In this document: positions 8,556-18,293 of the stretch, piece after piece | Layout of the letters: every line of letters starts with the position of its first letter | Position numbering within the stretch: position 1 is the first letter of the stretch | Assembly: GCA_018396955.1 (NCBI GenBank) | Contig: JAGTQI010000008.1 | Coordinates: forward strand, 1 to 35,618 | Direction: 5' to 3' | Source of the DNA: Candidatus Bathyarchaeota archaeon | GTDB taxonomy: Archaea; Thermoproteota; Bathyarchaeia; Bathyarchaeales; Bathycorpusculaceae | DNA: 35,618 nucleotides | Translations under genes and position numbers: made by a program | Notes under the pieces: model-generated | What the model was told of the DNA's origin: nothing | The model's database searches: none | Seen by the model: the letters and a program-made list of their open reading frames with translations, nothing else

Positions 8556-9038
8556 TTAATATTTTTTTGTTTTTGCAAGCTCCTTTGCCGTTTCAAGGGT
8601 TTTCCTTATCCTTGTCCAGTGGGCCCCCTGCCAGTAGATTTGCCCGCATTTTGGACATTGCCAGAACTCGTTGTAGTAGGCGTATGTTGTTTCTTCAACC
8701 TTGTCTTTAACGTTTTCTTTTGATGTTGGCTTTACTTGGGTGTTGCATTTTGGACAGCGGGAGGCAGCCATGTTTATGTCTAGGCTTATGCCGAATTTAT
8801 TGGCTAGTTGCGCCAGCTTTTCAGCTTCTGTTTTGCCGTCCACATAGAAGGCTTGCACGCCCTTTGCCGTGGCTTGTTGGTACAGCTCTAAATCCCTTGT
8901 CAGGAGTATACGTTTCTCCCTTTTTGCTATGGCAATCAGTTGCGCGTCATCCAGCTTGTTCGAGTATTTCACGTTGTATCCCAGCATCCTAAGCCAACGG
9001 GTGAGTTTTCCAAGCATGCCATCAACAATGAATTTCAA
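8556..9038 (-). CDS. Mut7-C RNase-domain (DUF82) protein with zinc ribbon
   Basis: FIVDGMLGKLTRWLRMLGYNVKY...ILLTRDLEL...RCPKCN...CPKCGQIYWQGAHW; probable TTG start at 9036-9038 overlaps the dihydroorotase stop (TTGA). Confidence 0.88.
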   Translation of the reverse strand: MKFIVDGMLGKLTRWLRMLGYNVKYSNKLDDAQLIAIAKREKRILLTRDLELYQQATAKGVQAFYVDGKTEAEKLAQLANKFGISLDINMAASRCPKCNTQVKPTSKENVKDKVEETTYAYYNEFWQCPKCGQIYWQGAHWTRIRKTLETAKELAKTKKY

Positions 9039-10399
9039 GGTTCGTTTACGCTCCCGGTTTTTGCTTGAGCTTTGATTATTTTTCCGCATCCGGGTTTAGC
9101 CACTATTTCGCCTTCATCCATAACTAGTTTTCCACCTACAAAAGTTTTGACAACCATGCCCTTGACGCTTTTACCGTCGAAGGGTGAAAACTTCGCCTTA
9201 GAATGAAAACGAGAAGCATCGATTCGGAACTCCCTTTCCAAATCAACAGCCACCAAGTCGGCTCTAAAACCCTCCTTTAAGCTCCCAAAGCCCTTTAACC
9301 CAAAGATTCTCGATGGATCCTCCCCCATGAGCCTAACAATTTCGGCTATGCTAAGCCTTCCAGCATTCACCTCTGAAAGCAGTAATGGGAGGGTTGTTTC
9401 AAGTCCAGGGATGCCAACATTAACATTCCAAACGCTGTCGGCACTTTTCTCTGCCAGAGTGTGGGGTGCATGGTCTGAGCCAACAACGTCAACCCAACCG
9501 TTTTTTAAGCCTTCCCATAGGGCTTTGGTGTGGTTTTCGCTTCGAAGCGGAGGCATTGTTAGGGCTAATGCTCCCACACGCTTCAAATCTTCACGGGACA
9601 AGAGCAAGTGGTGCGGCGTAACCTCGCATGTTACTGGTAACCCAGCCTTTTTCGCTTCAACCAGTAGGTTTAGGCTTTGCTTTGTGCTTATGTGGCAGAA
9701 GTGCACCCGCGCCCTTGCCTCTCCAGCTATCTTTAGCACACGTTTAACTGCTTCAGCCTCAACCCTTTCAGAATGCGCCTCAAGAAAAGCCTCGACATCA
9801 CTTTTGCCTTCCCGCCTAAGCCTTTCTTCAACACTTTTAATTATGCCCTTGTCTTCGGCATGTATAGCAATCGGAATTCTTGAAGCCACTTTTTTGAAGG
9901 CTTTCGCAAGCGCATTGTCATCTTCTATGTTTAGTCCTCCCACTTGCTCACTTAGGAAAAGCTTGAAAGCCACTGCGCCGGCGCCAATTATCTCGTCTAT
10001 TTCATGTAGGCTTTTCGGGAACTCAGAGTAGAAGCCCACATTAACCAAAATCTTTTCCTCGGCTTTTTCCATCCTATTCTTCAGTGTTTCAGCGCTCATA
10101 GTGACTGGGCTGTTGTTAGGCATGTCCAAGACTGTCGTGAAACCGCCAGCCGCGGCGGCTGCCGTGCCGCTGTGGAAGTCTTCTTTGTAGGCTTTGCCCT
10201 CATCCCTCAGATGCACATGAACGTCAATCAAGCCTGGCAGAACAAGAAGCCCCTTAAGGCTGATTTCGGCTTCAGCCTTAGGCATCTGCTGTTCTTTTCC
10301 GATTTTCATTATTTTGCCATTTTTGATGGCTAGGCAGCACTCTGTAACTGTACCGTTCACGTAGGCTTTTAGGTCTTTTAATACAAGTTCAGCTTTCAA
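9035..10399 (-). CDS. pyrC: Dihydroorotase
   Basis: LPGLIDVHVHLRDEGKAYKEDFHSGTAAAAAGGFTTVLDMPN...VGSDHAPHT. Confidence 0.92.
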   Translation of the reverse strand: MKAELVLKDLKAYVNGTVTECCLAIKNGKIMKIGKEQQMPKAEAEISLKGLLVLPGLIDVHVHLRDEGKAYKEDFHSGTAAAAAGGFTTVLDMPNNSPVTMSAETLKNRMEKAEEKILVNVGFYSEFPKSLHEIDEIIGAGAVAFKLFLSEQVGGLNIEDDNALAKAFKKVASRIPIAIHAEDKGIIKSVEERLRREGKSDVEAFLEAHSERVEAEAVKRVLKIAGEARARVHFCHISTKQSLNLLVEAKKAGLPVTCEVTPHHLLLSREDLKRVGALALTMPPLRSENHTKALWEGLKNGWVDVVGSDHAPHTLAEKSADSVWNVNVGIPGLETTLPLLLSEVNAGRLSIAEIVRLMGEDPSRIFGLKGFGSLKEGFRADLVAVDLEREFRIDASRFHSKAKFSPFDGKSVKGMVVKTFVGGKLVMDEGEIVAKPGCGKIIKAQAKTGSVNEP

Positions 10400-10434
10400 C
10401 TTTCCACTCTTGGCTGGAAAATAAATGCGGGAAG

Positions 10435-11859
10435 CTAAATAAATTTAGCCGAAAACTTCTCAACGAAGCTTTTTTCGGTTACCGCTGCAACAACACCTTT
10501 AACCTTCTCAAAAAGCGCCTCGCTTACAATACCTTTTTCTAGAGCTTTTTCAAGCTTTTCCATATCCACAACCTTTGTATCGCCGTTTGAGCGGATGCAA
10601 ACGTCCACTTCCAAGTCTACATAGCGCACCGCGTTTGGGTAGACCTCCACCGGCGTGTTGATGTTTATGTAGGCGCCTTTCCAACGTCCATTCTTCGAGA
10701 AGTAGTTGGTTATTATGTACCATTCGCCAAGCTTTGTTTGGCTTACTGCCTTATCGTCAGCCTCTTTGGCAACGCCTAAACCGTCGTAAAAGCCGTCTGC
10801 TTTAATGGTTCTGATGTATTTTAGCTCTTGGCTGTTTATGGTATCTATTTTTGCTTGTCCAAGATGAAAGACTGCGCCGCTGAATTTAACATGCTCTACA
10901 TCAACCGTTGAGCCTTCCTCTGGGAATTCTGTCCGAACATGCTCTTTTAGAAGTTTTTCAACCTCGCTTTTGTTTTGTCCCTTTTCTAGGAGTTTTTCAG
11001 CCATTTCTAGGGCTGCTGAAACCTTGCCACCACAGCTTTTGTAGAAGTGGTGTCCATCAATGGTTGGCGAAACAGAGGCTCTCAACGTGTCCAATTTTGC
11101 TTTTGAAAGGCTTGGAAACTCAACATCCATAAAATGTAAGCCTTCAACAATTAGGGCTGGTGCTTCAACTGAAGATGCTGATCTTTCTAAGGCTTTAGCT
11201 TTCTCGCAAAGTTTCGCCACTTCATCTTCTAAAAATGTTTTTGATGATTGGGCGGCTGGTTCCCGCCAAATTATTCCCCAACCTTCAGGTGCTAGCTTTT
11301 TTCCGAGCGCGTAAAGCTCAGCCCTTTTGTTTATATCCCTTATTTTTAGGCTTACACCGCCGTTGCTTTTCTGCGTTAGTATAGCGTAGTTTCCAACAAT
11401 CTTTAGTTGGGTTGTTAAAAATGGAGTTTTTCTTCCGATGTGTTTTCTTGCAACTTGGACTATTACGGTGTTTTGATTTTGGCTTTCTCTTGGGGCTTCA
11501 TTTCTTGGGAGAACGCCAACAACGTCTTCGCTTATTTTGACTTGAAATGTGCCGTTGCTTTCGCCTATAATTATGCCTTTGTATATGCCATCCACACTTA
11601 TGTTCCATTTTCTTGTTATAACATCTTCAAATGTGGAGTGTAATATTTTTTGGAGGGTTTTTGTGGCTTCTGGCGTGCCTAGCGCCACCACTCCTTGAAG
11701 GTCGTGTCTATCCTTTATTTTTAGATCTGGGGGCTCGTTGTTGTCCGGTATGCCAAACCGCACCTTTATGGTCTGGGATGGCTGGACTATTTGGAAGCCG
11801 TTTTCCAATAACAGCTTTGTTAGGGCTGTTGTGTATATTCCCCTAACCTTGGCTCTCAA
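10435..11859 (-). CDS. FAU-1-like RNA-binding/ribonuclease protein (DUF402)
   Basis: 474 aa; N-terminal RGIYTTALTKLLLENGFQIVQPS and C-terminal DUF402-like AVFHLGQAKIDTI...KADGFYDGLG...YIITNYFSKNGRWKGAYININTPVEVYPNAVRYVDLEVDV. Confidence 0.82.
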   Translation of the reverse strand: MRAKVRGIYTTALTKLLLENGFQIVQPSQTIKVRFGIPDNNEPPDLKIKDRHDLQGVVALGTPEATKTLQKILHSTFEDVITRKWNISVDGIYKGIIIGESNGTFQVKISEDVVGVLPRNEAPRESQNQNTVIVQVARKHIGRKTPFLTTQLKIVGNYAILTQKSNGGVSLKIRDINKRAELYALGKKLAPEGWGIIWREPAAQSSKTFLEDEVAKLCEKAKALERSASSVEAPALIVEGLHFMDVEFPSLSKAKLDTLRASVSPTIDGHHFYKSCGGKVSAALEMAEKLLEKGQNKSEVEKLLKEHVRTEFPEEGSTVDVEHVKFSGAVFHLGQAKIDTINSQELKYIRTIKADGFYDGLGVAKEADDKAVSQTKLGEWYIITNYFSKNGRWKGAYININTPVEVYPNAVRYVDLEVDVCIRSNGDTKVVDMEKLEKALEKGIVSEALFEKVKGVVAAVTEKSFVEKFSAKFI

Positions 11860-11861
11860 GG

Positions 11862-12899
11862 CTAGCCGACCTTCTCAACCTTGTAAAGCCCATTAACACG
11901 CTTAACATTGAATTTTACGCCTAAGAGGGTTTCAGCCAGCCAAATGTTCGTCTCCAAATGATCTGAAAGCGCTCTTGCTAAGTAGGCTGACCTGTCCTTG
12001 GCTAATGCCACGTATGGAATAAGCATGTCAGCCAAATGCACATCAACAGTAGCTTTAGAAGAAATTTCGGCGTGAAGTTTTTCAGCGGCTTCAACCCCAA
12101 CAGTCTCACTTGTTTTTCCAAGCTCCCCGATGGAGTCTGCGCCAACCACTACGCCCTTGTCAGTTTCAGTCCAAAGAACTAGGGAGCTCCCCTTTTGAAG
12201 TGAATTAGACCTGTCATTGACAATTTGAATTTCAGCCTTCAACCCAAAGCGTTCAAGGTATTTGTTTGCGGCTATTGCTTGGCGTTCAGCCACCCGCCTA
12301 TCTGCCAAAAAAGTGCAGACGGAAACGCCCTTAACGTTTTTTATGTTGCCGAAATCTTCTAGACATAGGGGTGTAAGCTCCTTGCAAGGCTCAACCGTTA
12401 GGGTTGCCTCCCCCATGCCCTTCGGGTAATAGCCATACTTGTGGACGGTTATTTCAGCGTTTATGCCCATCCGCTTCAAAACTGGCAGAAAAACAAACCG
12501 CAAATAGTTTATCGTTGGTGAGTGGGAAACATCTGTTCCACCCTTTAAGATGTGAAGGCGGACACTGCTTTTTGCGAAAATGCAGATGGGCAGAACGGTC
12601 ATAATTAGCATGGGTATGCTCCCAGCAGTGCCGATCTCAGCCTCAAAAATACCGCCTTTAACTTCATTTGGCGTGAACCAGAGTTCCCGAGAGTTTAAAA
12701 CAGCTCCTCTAACTTCGGCATCGCAAAGTTTAGCCGCTGTTAAAACAGCCTCTAAATGTTGTGGTCTCAAGCCGGGCTGTGGTCTGTTTTGGCGTATGTT
12801 GTATATGTGGAGGGGCTGTCCAAGAATGGAAGCTAGGGCTACCGAAAGCCTTAGTATTGTTCCGCTTCCGCTTTTTTGGCTTCCATCAATCTCAATCAA
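11862..12899 (-). CDS. rtcA: RNA 3'-terminal phosphate cyclase
   Basis: IEIDGSQKSGSGTILRLSVALASILGQPLHIYNIRQNRPQPGLRPQHL...HKYGYYPKGMGE. Confidence 0.93.
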   Translation of the reverse strand: MIEIDGSQKSGSGTILRLSVALASILGQPLHIYNIRQNRPQPGLRPQHLEAVLTAAKLCDAEVRGAVLNSRELWFTPNEVKGGIFEAEIGTAGSIPMLIMTVLPICIFAKSSVRLHILKGGTDVSHSPTINYLRFVFLPVLKRMGINAEITVHKYGYYPKGMGEATLTVEPCKELTPLCLEDFGNIKNVKGVSVCTFLADRRVAERQAIAANKYLERFGLKAEIQIVNDRSNSLQKGSSLVLWTETDKGVVVGADSIGELGKTSETVGVEAAEKLHAEISSKATVDVHLADMLIPYVALAKDRSAYLARALSDHLETNIWLAETLLGVKFNVKRVNGLYKVEKVG

Positions 12900-13002
12900 C
12901 CGTGGACCAGCCCCTTTCCCTGACGCTGCCGCGGGCTTTCACAGACAATAATTAAATACAGCTATATGGGTATTAAGCATTTGAAGAGCGTGAACCAAAC
13001 CA

Positions 13003-13409
13003 TGAGCACTGAGAAGGAGCACATCCAAAAACTCGCAGAAAAAGTAGACGAACTTCTCGTGGTTTTAAACAACATAGCAGAAGACCTACGAATAGTTTCA
13101 GCATCGCTAAGGTCCATAGCCGTTTCACAACTTGCCCAACCAACGCCAGCACCGGCAACGCCAGCTCCAGAAAAGCCTGAAGCAGAAAAACCCCTAGATA
13201 TCGATGACGTTAAAATGATGTTCCCGGAAGATCTGGAAGGGCTCTTAAACTTCGAGGACAAAGGCGAATACATCAAAATCACACCCCGCCAGTACCTAGG
13301 CGCCGAAAACTTTGCAAAAATAGCCCAAATAGCCAGAGGAGCCGGAGGAGACTACATAAGCGCCGGAAAGGAAAGCCACTTCCGCATACCAAAAAAGAGA
13401 TCTGGCTAA
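13003..13409 (+). CDS. Conserved archaeal hypothetical (coiled-coil, Pro/Ala linker, C-terminal small domain)
   Basis: [19 protein letters not shown]...[18 protein letters not shown]...[38 protein letters not shown]; internal ATG preferred over the listed 12966 start. Confidence 0.7.
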
Positions 13410-13681
13410 TATCTTATTTCGAAGTCTTGAAACTCGCCAGTATAATTCTCCCACAGCACATCCACTTTCGTGACTTTTGCACCGGGCGGCCCACGCCTAC
13501 AAAAATCTATAAGCTCTTTTACAGCCTCTTCTTCACCTTCAAAGATAGCCTCAACCCTGCCGTCTGGAAGGTTTCGAACCCAACCCTTAACACCTCGCAG
13601 CCTAGCCTCCCTTTTAGTTTCATATCTAAAAAACACTCCTTGAACACGCCCGCTTACAAAAATGTGCGCCCTAACTTTCAT
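13406..13681 (-). CDS. acyP: Acylphosphatase
   Basis: [50 protein letters not shown]. Confidence 0.96.
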   Translation of the reverse strand: MKVRAHIFVSGRVQGVFFRYETKREARLRGVKGWVRNLPDGRVEAIFEGEEEAVKELIDFCRRGPPGAKVTKVDVLWENYTGEFQDFEIRY

Positions 13682-13832
13682 AGTGCCTTATCCACCATTT
13701 CGCAAAATTTTACAATATCTTAACCGTTTTATGACTTTCACTTTAACTTAACTCTCTCTGCGAGGTGGTTTTGTCGTTGCACCGCTTGCTTTTAAAAGAG
13801 TGAACGCCAACCGCTTTTTGGAGGCTTAACCT

Positions 13833-14168
13833 TTGCTGGAAGACAGTTGTGGAAGATTATTGGTTTACATTTCAAGCATGAGCAAACGCAAGGAAAGGCT
13901 AAAGACTGTGAGCACAGCTGTTGAGAAGACTGCCAGAATGTTGAATTTGGATGTTGAGGTTATCGCCTTAAAGAACGTAAACGTTCCAATTTATGTCTAT
14001 TATAAAGATGGCGAAAGCGAGCCTGTTCCAATTTACTGCGACAGAGAAAGAGAGGATAGCACAGAAAAAGTTTGCACAGCATTGAGGAGCATGATGTTTG
14101 TTTTATCCTTTCATCCAAAATATTCGGCTTTAAGAAAAATTAGAAAGGAGATTATCCGCTTTTCCTAA
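13833..14168 (+). CDS. Hypothetical protein
   Basis: 111-aa ORF in a gene-sized gap; coding-like composition. Confidence 0.55.
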   Translation: MLEDSCGRLLVYISSMSKRKERLKTVSTAVEKTARMLNLDVEVIALKNVNVPIYVYYKDGESEPVPIYCDREREDSTEKVCTALRSMMFVLSFHPKYSALRKIRKEIIRFS

Positions 14169-14484
14169 ACTTTATTGACTGATTTTCAAGGGTTATCTCA
14201 TAAATCTGGTTAACATCGAAGTCTATGCCTAAACTCTCATATTCCTGCTCTGTTAGGAAAAGGATTATTTTTGGGATTGCGAACTGCACTCGTCCCGGAA
14301 AGATTGGCAGTTGCTGTTGAAGAGCTTGCAGTACATCCTGCACGACTTTCGCCTCCTCGGTTTGAGGTCTAATGGCAAACTGTGGTACTGGGCGTTCTTC
14401 AACAAGCTCTATGCGTTTCCCAAGGTTTCCATCAATGTCGCGAATAGACTCAATCTTGTTTACTCTAACGCGAAACATACCCAT
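14152..14484 (-). CDS. Hypothetical protein, possibly arcadin-1-like
   Basis: MFRVRVNKIESIRDIDGNLGKRIELVEERPVPQF...IILFLTEQEYESLGIDFDVNQIYEITLENQSIKFR; family call is from memory only. Confidence 0.6.
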   Translation of the reverse strand: MGMFRVRVNKIESIRDIDGNLGKRIELVEERPVPQFAIRPQTEEAKVVQDVLQALQQQLPIFPGRVQFAIPKIILFLTEQEYESLGIDFDVNQIYEITLENQSIKFRKSG

Positions 14485-14568
14485 CCACCCTAGAAAAGAA
14501 GGGCACGGCTATTTAGGGTTTTAGAGCAGTTTATATTTGTTGAATACGTTTTTGAAGTACGATTTCAG

Positions 14569-15804
14569 TTGTGGAATAAAATCAAGAGGGAATTTGCTTT
14601 CATACGGGGAAATTTTCTAGTGCTTCTTCTAAGCTACCTTCTATTCAATTTTGGTTATGCCATGACAACACCATTTGAATCGCCGTTCATAGAAAGCCTT
14701 GGAGCTACGCCTGCTGTAATAGGTGTTATCGGCGCCGTAGGCTCTATCATCTTATTCCTTGTCCGAATTCCAGGAAGTTATATGGCGGACAAACATGGAA
14801 GAAGACAAATAATTGTGACGATGACTTACGGTGTTGTCTTAGCAAATATCTTTTTCATTTTAGCTTATAACTGGATTTTTTACGCTCTAGGGGTGGTCAT
14901 CACAAACGTGTGTCTAATTTATCAGTCAGCCCTTGAAGCAATTGAGGCGGACTCGCTTCCACCTGAAAAGCGTGGTTTCGGGTACGCCGCCTTTAGAGTT
15001 TTGCCATTTCTGCCTTCAATATTTTCACCGTTAATTGCCGGAGCCATAATAAGTCGATTCTCCATAGACCCCGGAATGCGCATAATTTACGCTATCGTGC
15101 TCACTGTTGGTCTAGTTGCTGCTCTATTGCGTCATGCCTTTCTTAAAGAAACATTAAAAGAGCCAAAAGCCATCAGTGTGAAAGAGCTTAAGTTGGCGCT
15201 TAAGGACTCTGTTAGAGAAATTTTCGCTTCATGGGCGCTCATGCCTAGAAGTTTAGTTTTTCTCTTATTGTCAACTTTGATTGTGGCGTTCACGGACCCC
15301 TTCTTTTATCGTTTTGGCTCCCTTTATGTTTTGCAGGTCGTTGGGCTAAGTGAGATGGAGTGGAGTGCGGTAAACGCAATAAACCTAATGATAATGCTCA
15401 CGGTTGGACTTTTCTTCGGCAAGGCCATAGATGTTTTTGGAAGAAAGAAGGCCCTAATATTAGCCCACCTAATCTTCACGCCAACAACGGTTTTCTTCAT
15501 CCTCTCTAAAAGTTTTTTTATGCTTGGCATAGTTTACGCGTTCTTCGCCATAGCCTCTGTTCTTTTTGGTCCGGCAACAGCAGCATTACAAGCAGATATA
15601 GTTCCAAAAAAGATGAGAGGAAGAATAATGGGAAGTACAGGCGCCCTTTTTATCCTTGCCACTGCTTTTGGCTCTTTTGTAGGAGGAATACTATACGAAA
15701 AAATAGGTCCCACAGCTCCCTTTCTATTATGCGTCCCGTTAGATGTGGCTGCCCTACTTATAGTCTTATTCAAGGTTAAGGAACCGGATAAAAAGGAGGC
15801 TTGA
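14569..15804 (+). CDS. MFS transporter (intact paralog of the disrupted gene at 24935-26175)
   Basis: 411 aa, multiple TM segments; MFS motif GSYMADKHGRRQ and EADSLPPEKRG. Confidence 0.9.
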   Translation: MWNKIKREFAFIRGNFLVLLLSYLLFNFGYAMTTPFESPFIESLGATPAVIGVIGAVGSIILFLVRIPGSYMADKHGRRQIIVTMTYGVVLANIFFILAYNWIFYALGVVITNVCLIYQSALEAIEADSLPPEKRGFGYAAFRVLPFLPSIFSPLIAGAIISRFSIDPGMRIIYAIVLTVGLVAALLRHAFLKETLKEPKAISVKELKLALKDSVREIFASWALMPRSLVFLLLSTLIVAFTDPFFYRFGSLYVLQVVGLSEMEWSAVNAINLMIMLTVGLFFGKAIDVFGRKKALILAHLIFTPTTVFFILSKSFFMLGIVYAFFAIASVLFGPATAALQADIVPKKMRGRIMGSTGALFILATAFGSFVGGILYEKIGPTAPFLLCVPLDVAALLIVLFKVKEPDKKEA

Positions 15805-15808
15805 ACGC

Positions 15809-17011
15809 TTACTCCATCTCAATGGTGGCGGGCGGTTTAGGCGTAACGTCGTAGTAAACCGCCGAAATATCGGGGCACGTTTCAATAATTTTATCTGCCG
15901 CCCTCTCTAAAGTTTTCCATGGTATCTCGGAGACCTGCGCTGTGAGGAAGTCCTTCGTTTGCACGGCCCTTATGCTTATGACGTAAGGCTTTTTCTCGGG
16001 CATTTCCTCGACAGCGTAGAGCACTCTCGTTATTGTTGGATTTTCGCTGGTTATCTTTGCTTGCAAAGCGACAAGCTTTGGTATATCCGTTTGGTAAGTT
16101 TTGCTCTCTGCTGTCTCAACCTTTATGCCGACAATTTTTCCATAGCGCCTCCCCCCGCCTTTCACACCAGTGGCTTTGTCCCTGAAAATCTTAACGTAAA
16201 CATTCCGGGATGGCACGTTTAAGAGGCGCGCAGCTGTTTCTTGCACATGTGACGCCGACGGCTCTGCTGGCGCCTCCTCATCATCTATTATTGCAGCGAA
16301 GTATTGGCTTGGCTTATGCTCAGCTAAGGCGCCCTCAACTATTGTCGTTGCCTTTTTCAGCGCCTCCAACTTCTCTGGACGGATTTCTCCCACAACCCGT
16401 ACCGACAAGCCTGGACCCGGAAAAGGTTGCCTTTCGGAAACTTCTGGTGGTAAACCAAGATGTCTGGCGACCATCCGCACTTGCTCCTTATAAAGCATCA
16501 ACAGTGGTTCTACGACTTTGAAACCGAATTTTTCCATGGGATTTATGCCTATCTGTTCCAAAACGTTATGCTGGGTTTTTACGCCGCCAACGGTTTCTAC
16601 AACATCAGCACGGATTGTTCCTTGCACTAGAAAGCGGCAATTTTCCTTTTTAGCTATCTCACTTAAGACTGTGTAAAAGGTTTCCCGAAACTTCTTCCGC
16701 TTTTCCTCAGCATCGCGTAAGCCTTTCATGGCGTTTAAGAAGCGTTCCTGAACATCAACTATTTTAACTGGCACTTTAAAAGGTTCTTTTGAAAGGATTT
16801 CAGCAACCCTTTCCGGTTCACCCTCCCGCATGAAGGCATCGTCCAAAATCACACAGACAAGGTTTTCGCCGACAGCCTTTCGGGTTAAAACAGCGCATGT
16901 TGTGCTGTCCACCCCGCCAGAAACAGCCACCAAAGCCCTTTCGCCGCCTATAGCCTTCCTTACCTCCATGATTTGTGCTTCAACAAATTTTTCGGGATTA
17001 AAGCTCTCCAT
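15809..17011 (-). CDS. guaA: GMP synthase ATP-pyrophosphatase domain subunit
   Basis: ALVAVSGGVDSTTCAVL P-loop; TQHNV; RQPFPGPGLSVRVVGE; C-terminal dimerisation region. No glutaminase domain in this ORF. Confidence 0.92.
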   Translation of the reverse strand: MESFNPEKFVEAQIMEVRKAIGGERALVAVSGGVDSTTCAVLTRKAVGENLVCVILDDAFMREGEPERVAEILSKEPFKVPVKIVDVQERFLNAMKGLRDAEEKRKKFRETFYTVLSEIAKKENCRFLVQGTIRADVVETVGGVKTQHNVLEQIGINPMEKFGFKVVEPLLMLYKEQVRMVARHLGLPPEVSERQPFPGPGLSVRVVGEIRPEKLEALKKATTIVEGALAEHKPSQYFAAIIDDEEAPAEPSASHVQETAARLLNVPSRNVYVKIFRDKATGVKGGGRRYGKIVGIKVETAESKTYQTDIPKLVALQAKITSENPTITRVLYAVEEMPEKKPYVISIRAVQTKDFLTAQVSEIPWKTLERAADKIIETCPDISAVYYDVTPKPPATIEME

Positions 17012-17031
17012 GTTTCGAGCTCCTTCGCCTT

Positions 17032-17475
17032 TTAGGTGATTAACTGATTTACTATTTCGCGGTTTATGTATTTACCGCCTCTCGGCACTTTTAGCACACC
17101 TAAAAGCTTCTTAAAAACCTCGAAAGACACGGGATTTTCAAGTTCACGGAAGTTTGTAAACCTTATGAATGTGGCTTTCTTTCGCCCTTCAAGAAAGGCT
17201 AAATATTCCTTGAAAGAGCTTAGGCAAGTTTCACCCCCATACTTTTCCCAAAGTTCCTTAAAGTCGCCTGCAACTCGCTCCAAGAAGTCGGCGATACCCT
17301 TAATCTGCATGGATGGACGCTTAACATAAAACAACAATTTTTCAGCCCTTTTTGGTCCAACAAGGTTTCTCCTAACGAAAGCGTGGGTTTTCTTGCCGCT
17401 TTTACACCTTTCACAAAGTCTACCCCACCATTTCTCGTCGGAAAGCAAAATGAACCCGTACTGCTCGTCTGTCAA
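17032..17475 (-). CDS. PUA-like/DUF365-type archaeal protein
   Basis: 147 aa; FYVKRPSMQIKGIADFLERVAGDFKELWEKYG...FIRFTNFRELENPVSFEVFKKLLG. Confidence 0.6.
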   Translation of the reverse strand: MTDEQYGFILLSDEKWWGRLCERCKSGKKTHAFVRRNLVGPKRAEKLLFYVKRPSMQIKGIADFLERVAGDFKELWEKYGGETCLSSFKEYLAFLEGRKKATFIRFTNFRELENPVSFEVFKKLLGVLKVPRGGKYINREIVNQLIT

Positions 17476-17712
17476 ACTGCAAACACCTGCACAAACTACG
17501 GTTATTTAGGTTTCAAAAATAATATTTTTGGTTAATCCACGCCTACCCCTGAACAAAATTTCACTTTTAAACATTAAAAGCCGCAAAGAAAGTAGCCAAG
17601 TTTGAGATAGACTTTTAAAAACAGCATTTCCCGTAGGCTTGAAAACGTGTGAAAAAGCCCTTTCCTCGGCTGTTAAAGTTTTTTAACAATCCTGCATCAT
17701 TGTCTCCTGCAA

Positions 17713-18075
17713 ATGGGGGAGATTCCTCTGAAGCCAGAAGATGCAAAAGCTCTCACCACAGCGTTAAACGAGTTAAATGATAGTTATGCGGACTTTCTCC
17801 AGTCCCTAAGCTGCACCGTGAGGGAGGTGAAGGCTTCCAAAAAGCTTTGGAAAAACGGCAACAAGCCATGGCTTTTTAAGCTGGGCTTAGCCTTAATAGT
17901 TTTTCCAGAACCCGTCCTAAGCGATGTTTTAGGAAGCCTCCTAATAGCCGCTGGAACCGTCCAAGAGGGAATCCGCCGCAGAGCCATATATGTAGAAGAC
18001 ATACCCAAAACATTTCAAAGTGTAATGAGGGAGCTTAGGGCTTCGGAGGATCGCATAATTGGTAGGCTTGTTTAA
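17713..18075 (+). CDS. Hypothetical protein
   Basis: 120-aa ORF directly upstream of a small RHH gene. Confidence 0.55.
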   Translation: MGEIPLKPEDAKALTTALNELNDSYADFLQSLSCTVREVKASKKLWKNGNKPWLFKLGLALIVFPEPVLSDVLGSLLIAAGTVQEGIRRRAIYVEDIPKTFQSVMRELRASEDRIIGRLV

Positions 18076-18090
18076 ATCTTATATTTAGAG

Positions 18091-18110
18091 CATGTTATAA
18101 ACATAACATG
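18091..18110. promoter_or_regulatory. Perfect palindrome CATGTTAT-AAAC-ATAACATG, candidate operator
   Basis: 8-bp perfect inverted repeat with 4-bp spacer, 16 bp upstream of a small RHH gene's GTG start. Confidence 0.5.
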
Positions 18111-18126
18111 TTTGAGGTGGAGAAGC

Positions 18127-18279
18127 GTGAAACTCGTAACTGTGCTGTTACCTGAAGCCTATTTGGAGGGGCTGGACGAGCTTGTAAGGGCGAACATGTA
18201 CCCAAGTAGAAGTGCAGCTATAAGGTCGGCTGTAAGAGACCTTCTCAAAAAGGAGCTTTGGGAAAGGAAGGAGAGATAA
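18127..18279 (+). CDS. Small ribbon-helix-helix (CopG-type) DNA-binding protein, 50 aa; missing from the supplied ORF track (<60 aa)
   Basis: VKLVTVLLPEAYLEGLDELVRANMYPSRSAAIRSAVRDLLKKELWERKER*; RBS-like gaggtgg upstream. Confidence 0.82.
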   Translation: MKLVTVLLPEAYLEGLDELVRANMYPSRSAAIRSAVRDLLKKELWERKER

Positions 18280-18293
18280 AACACAATCCCTTT

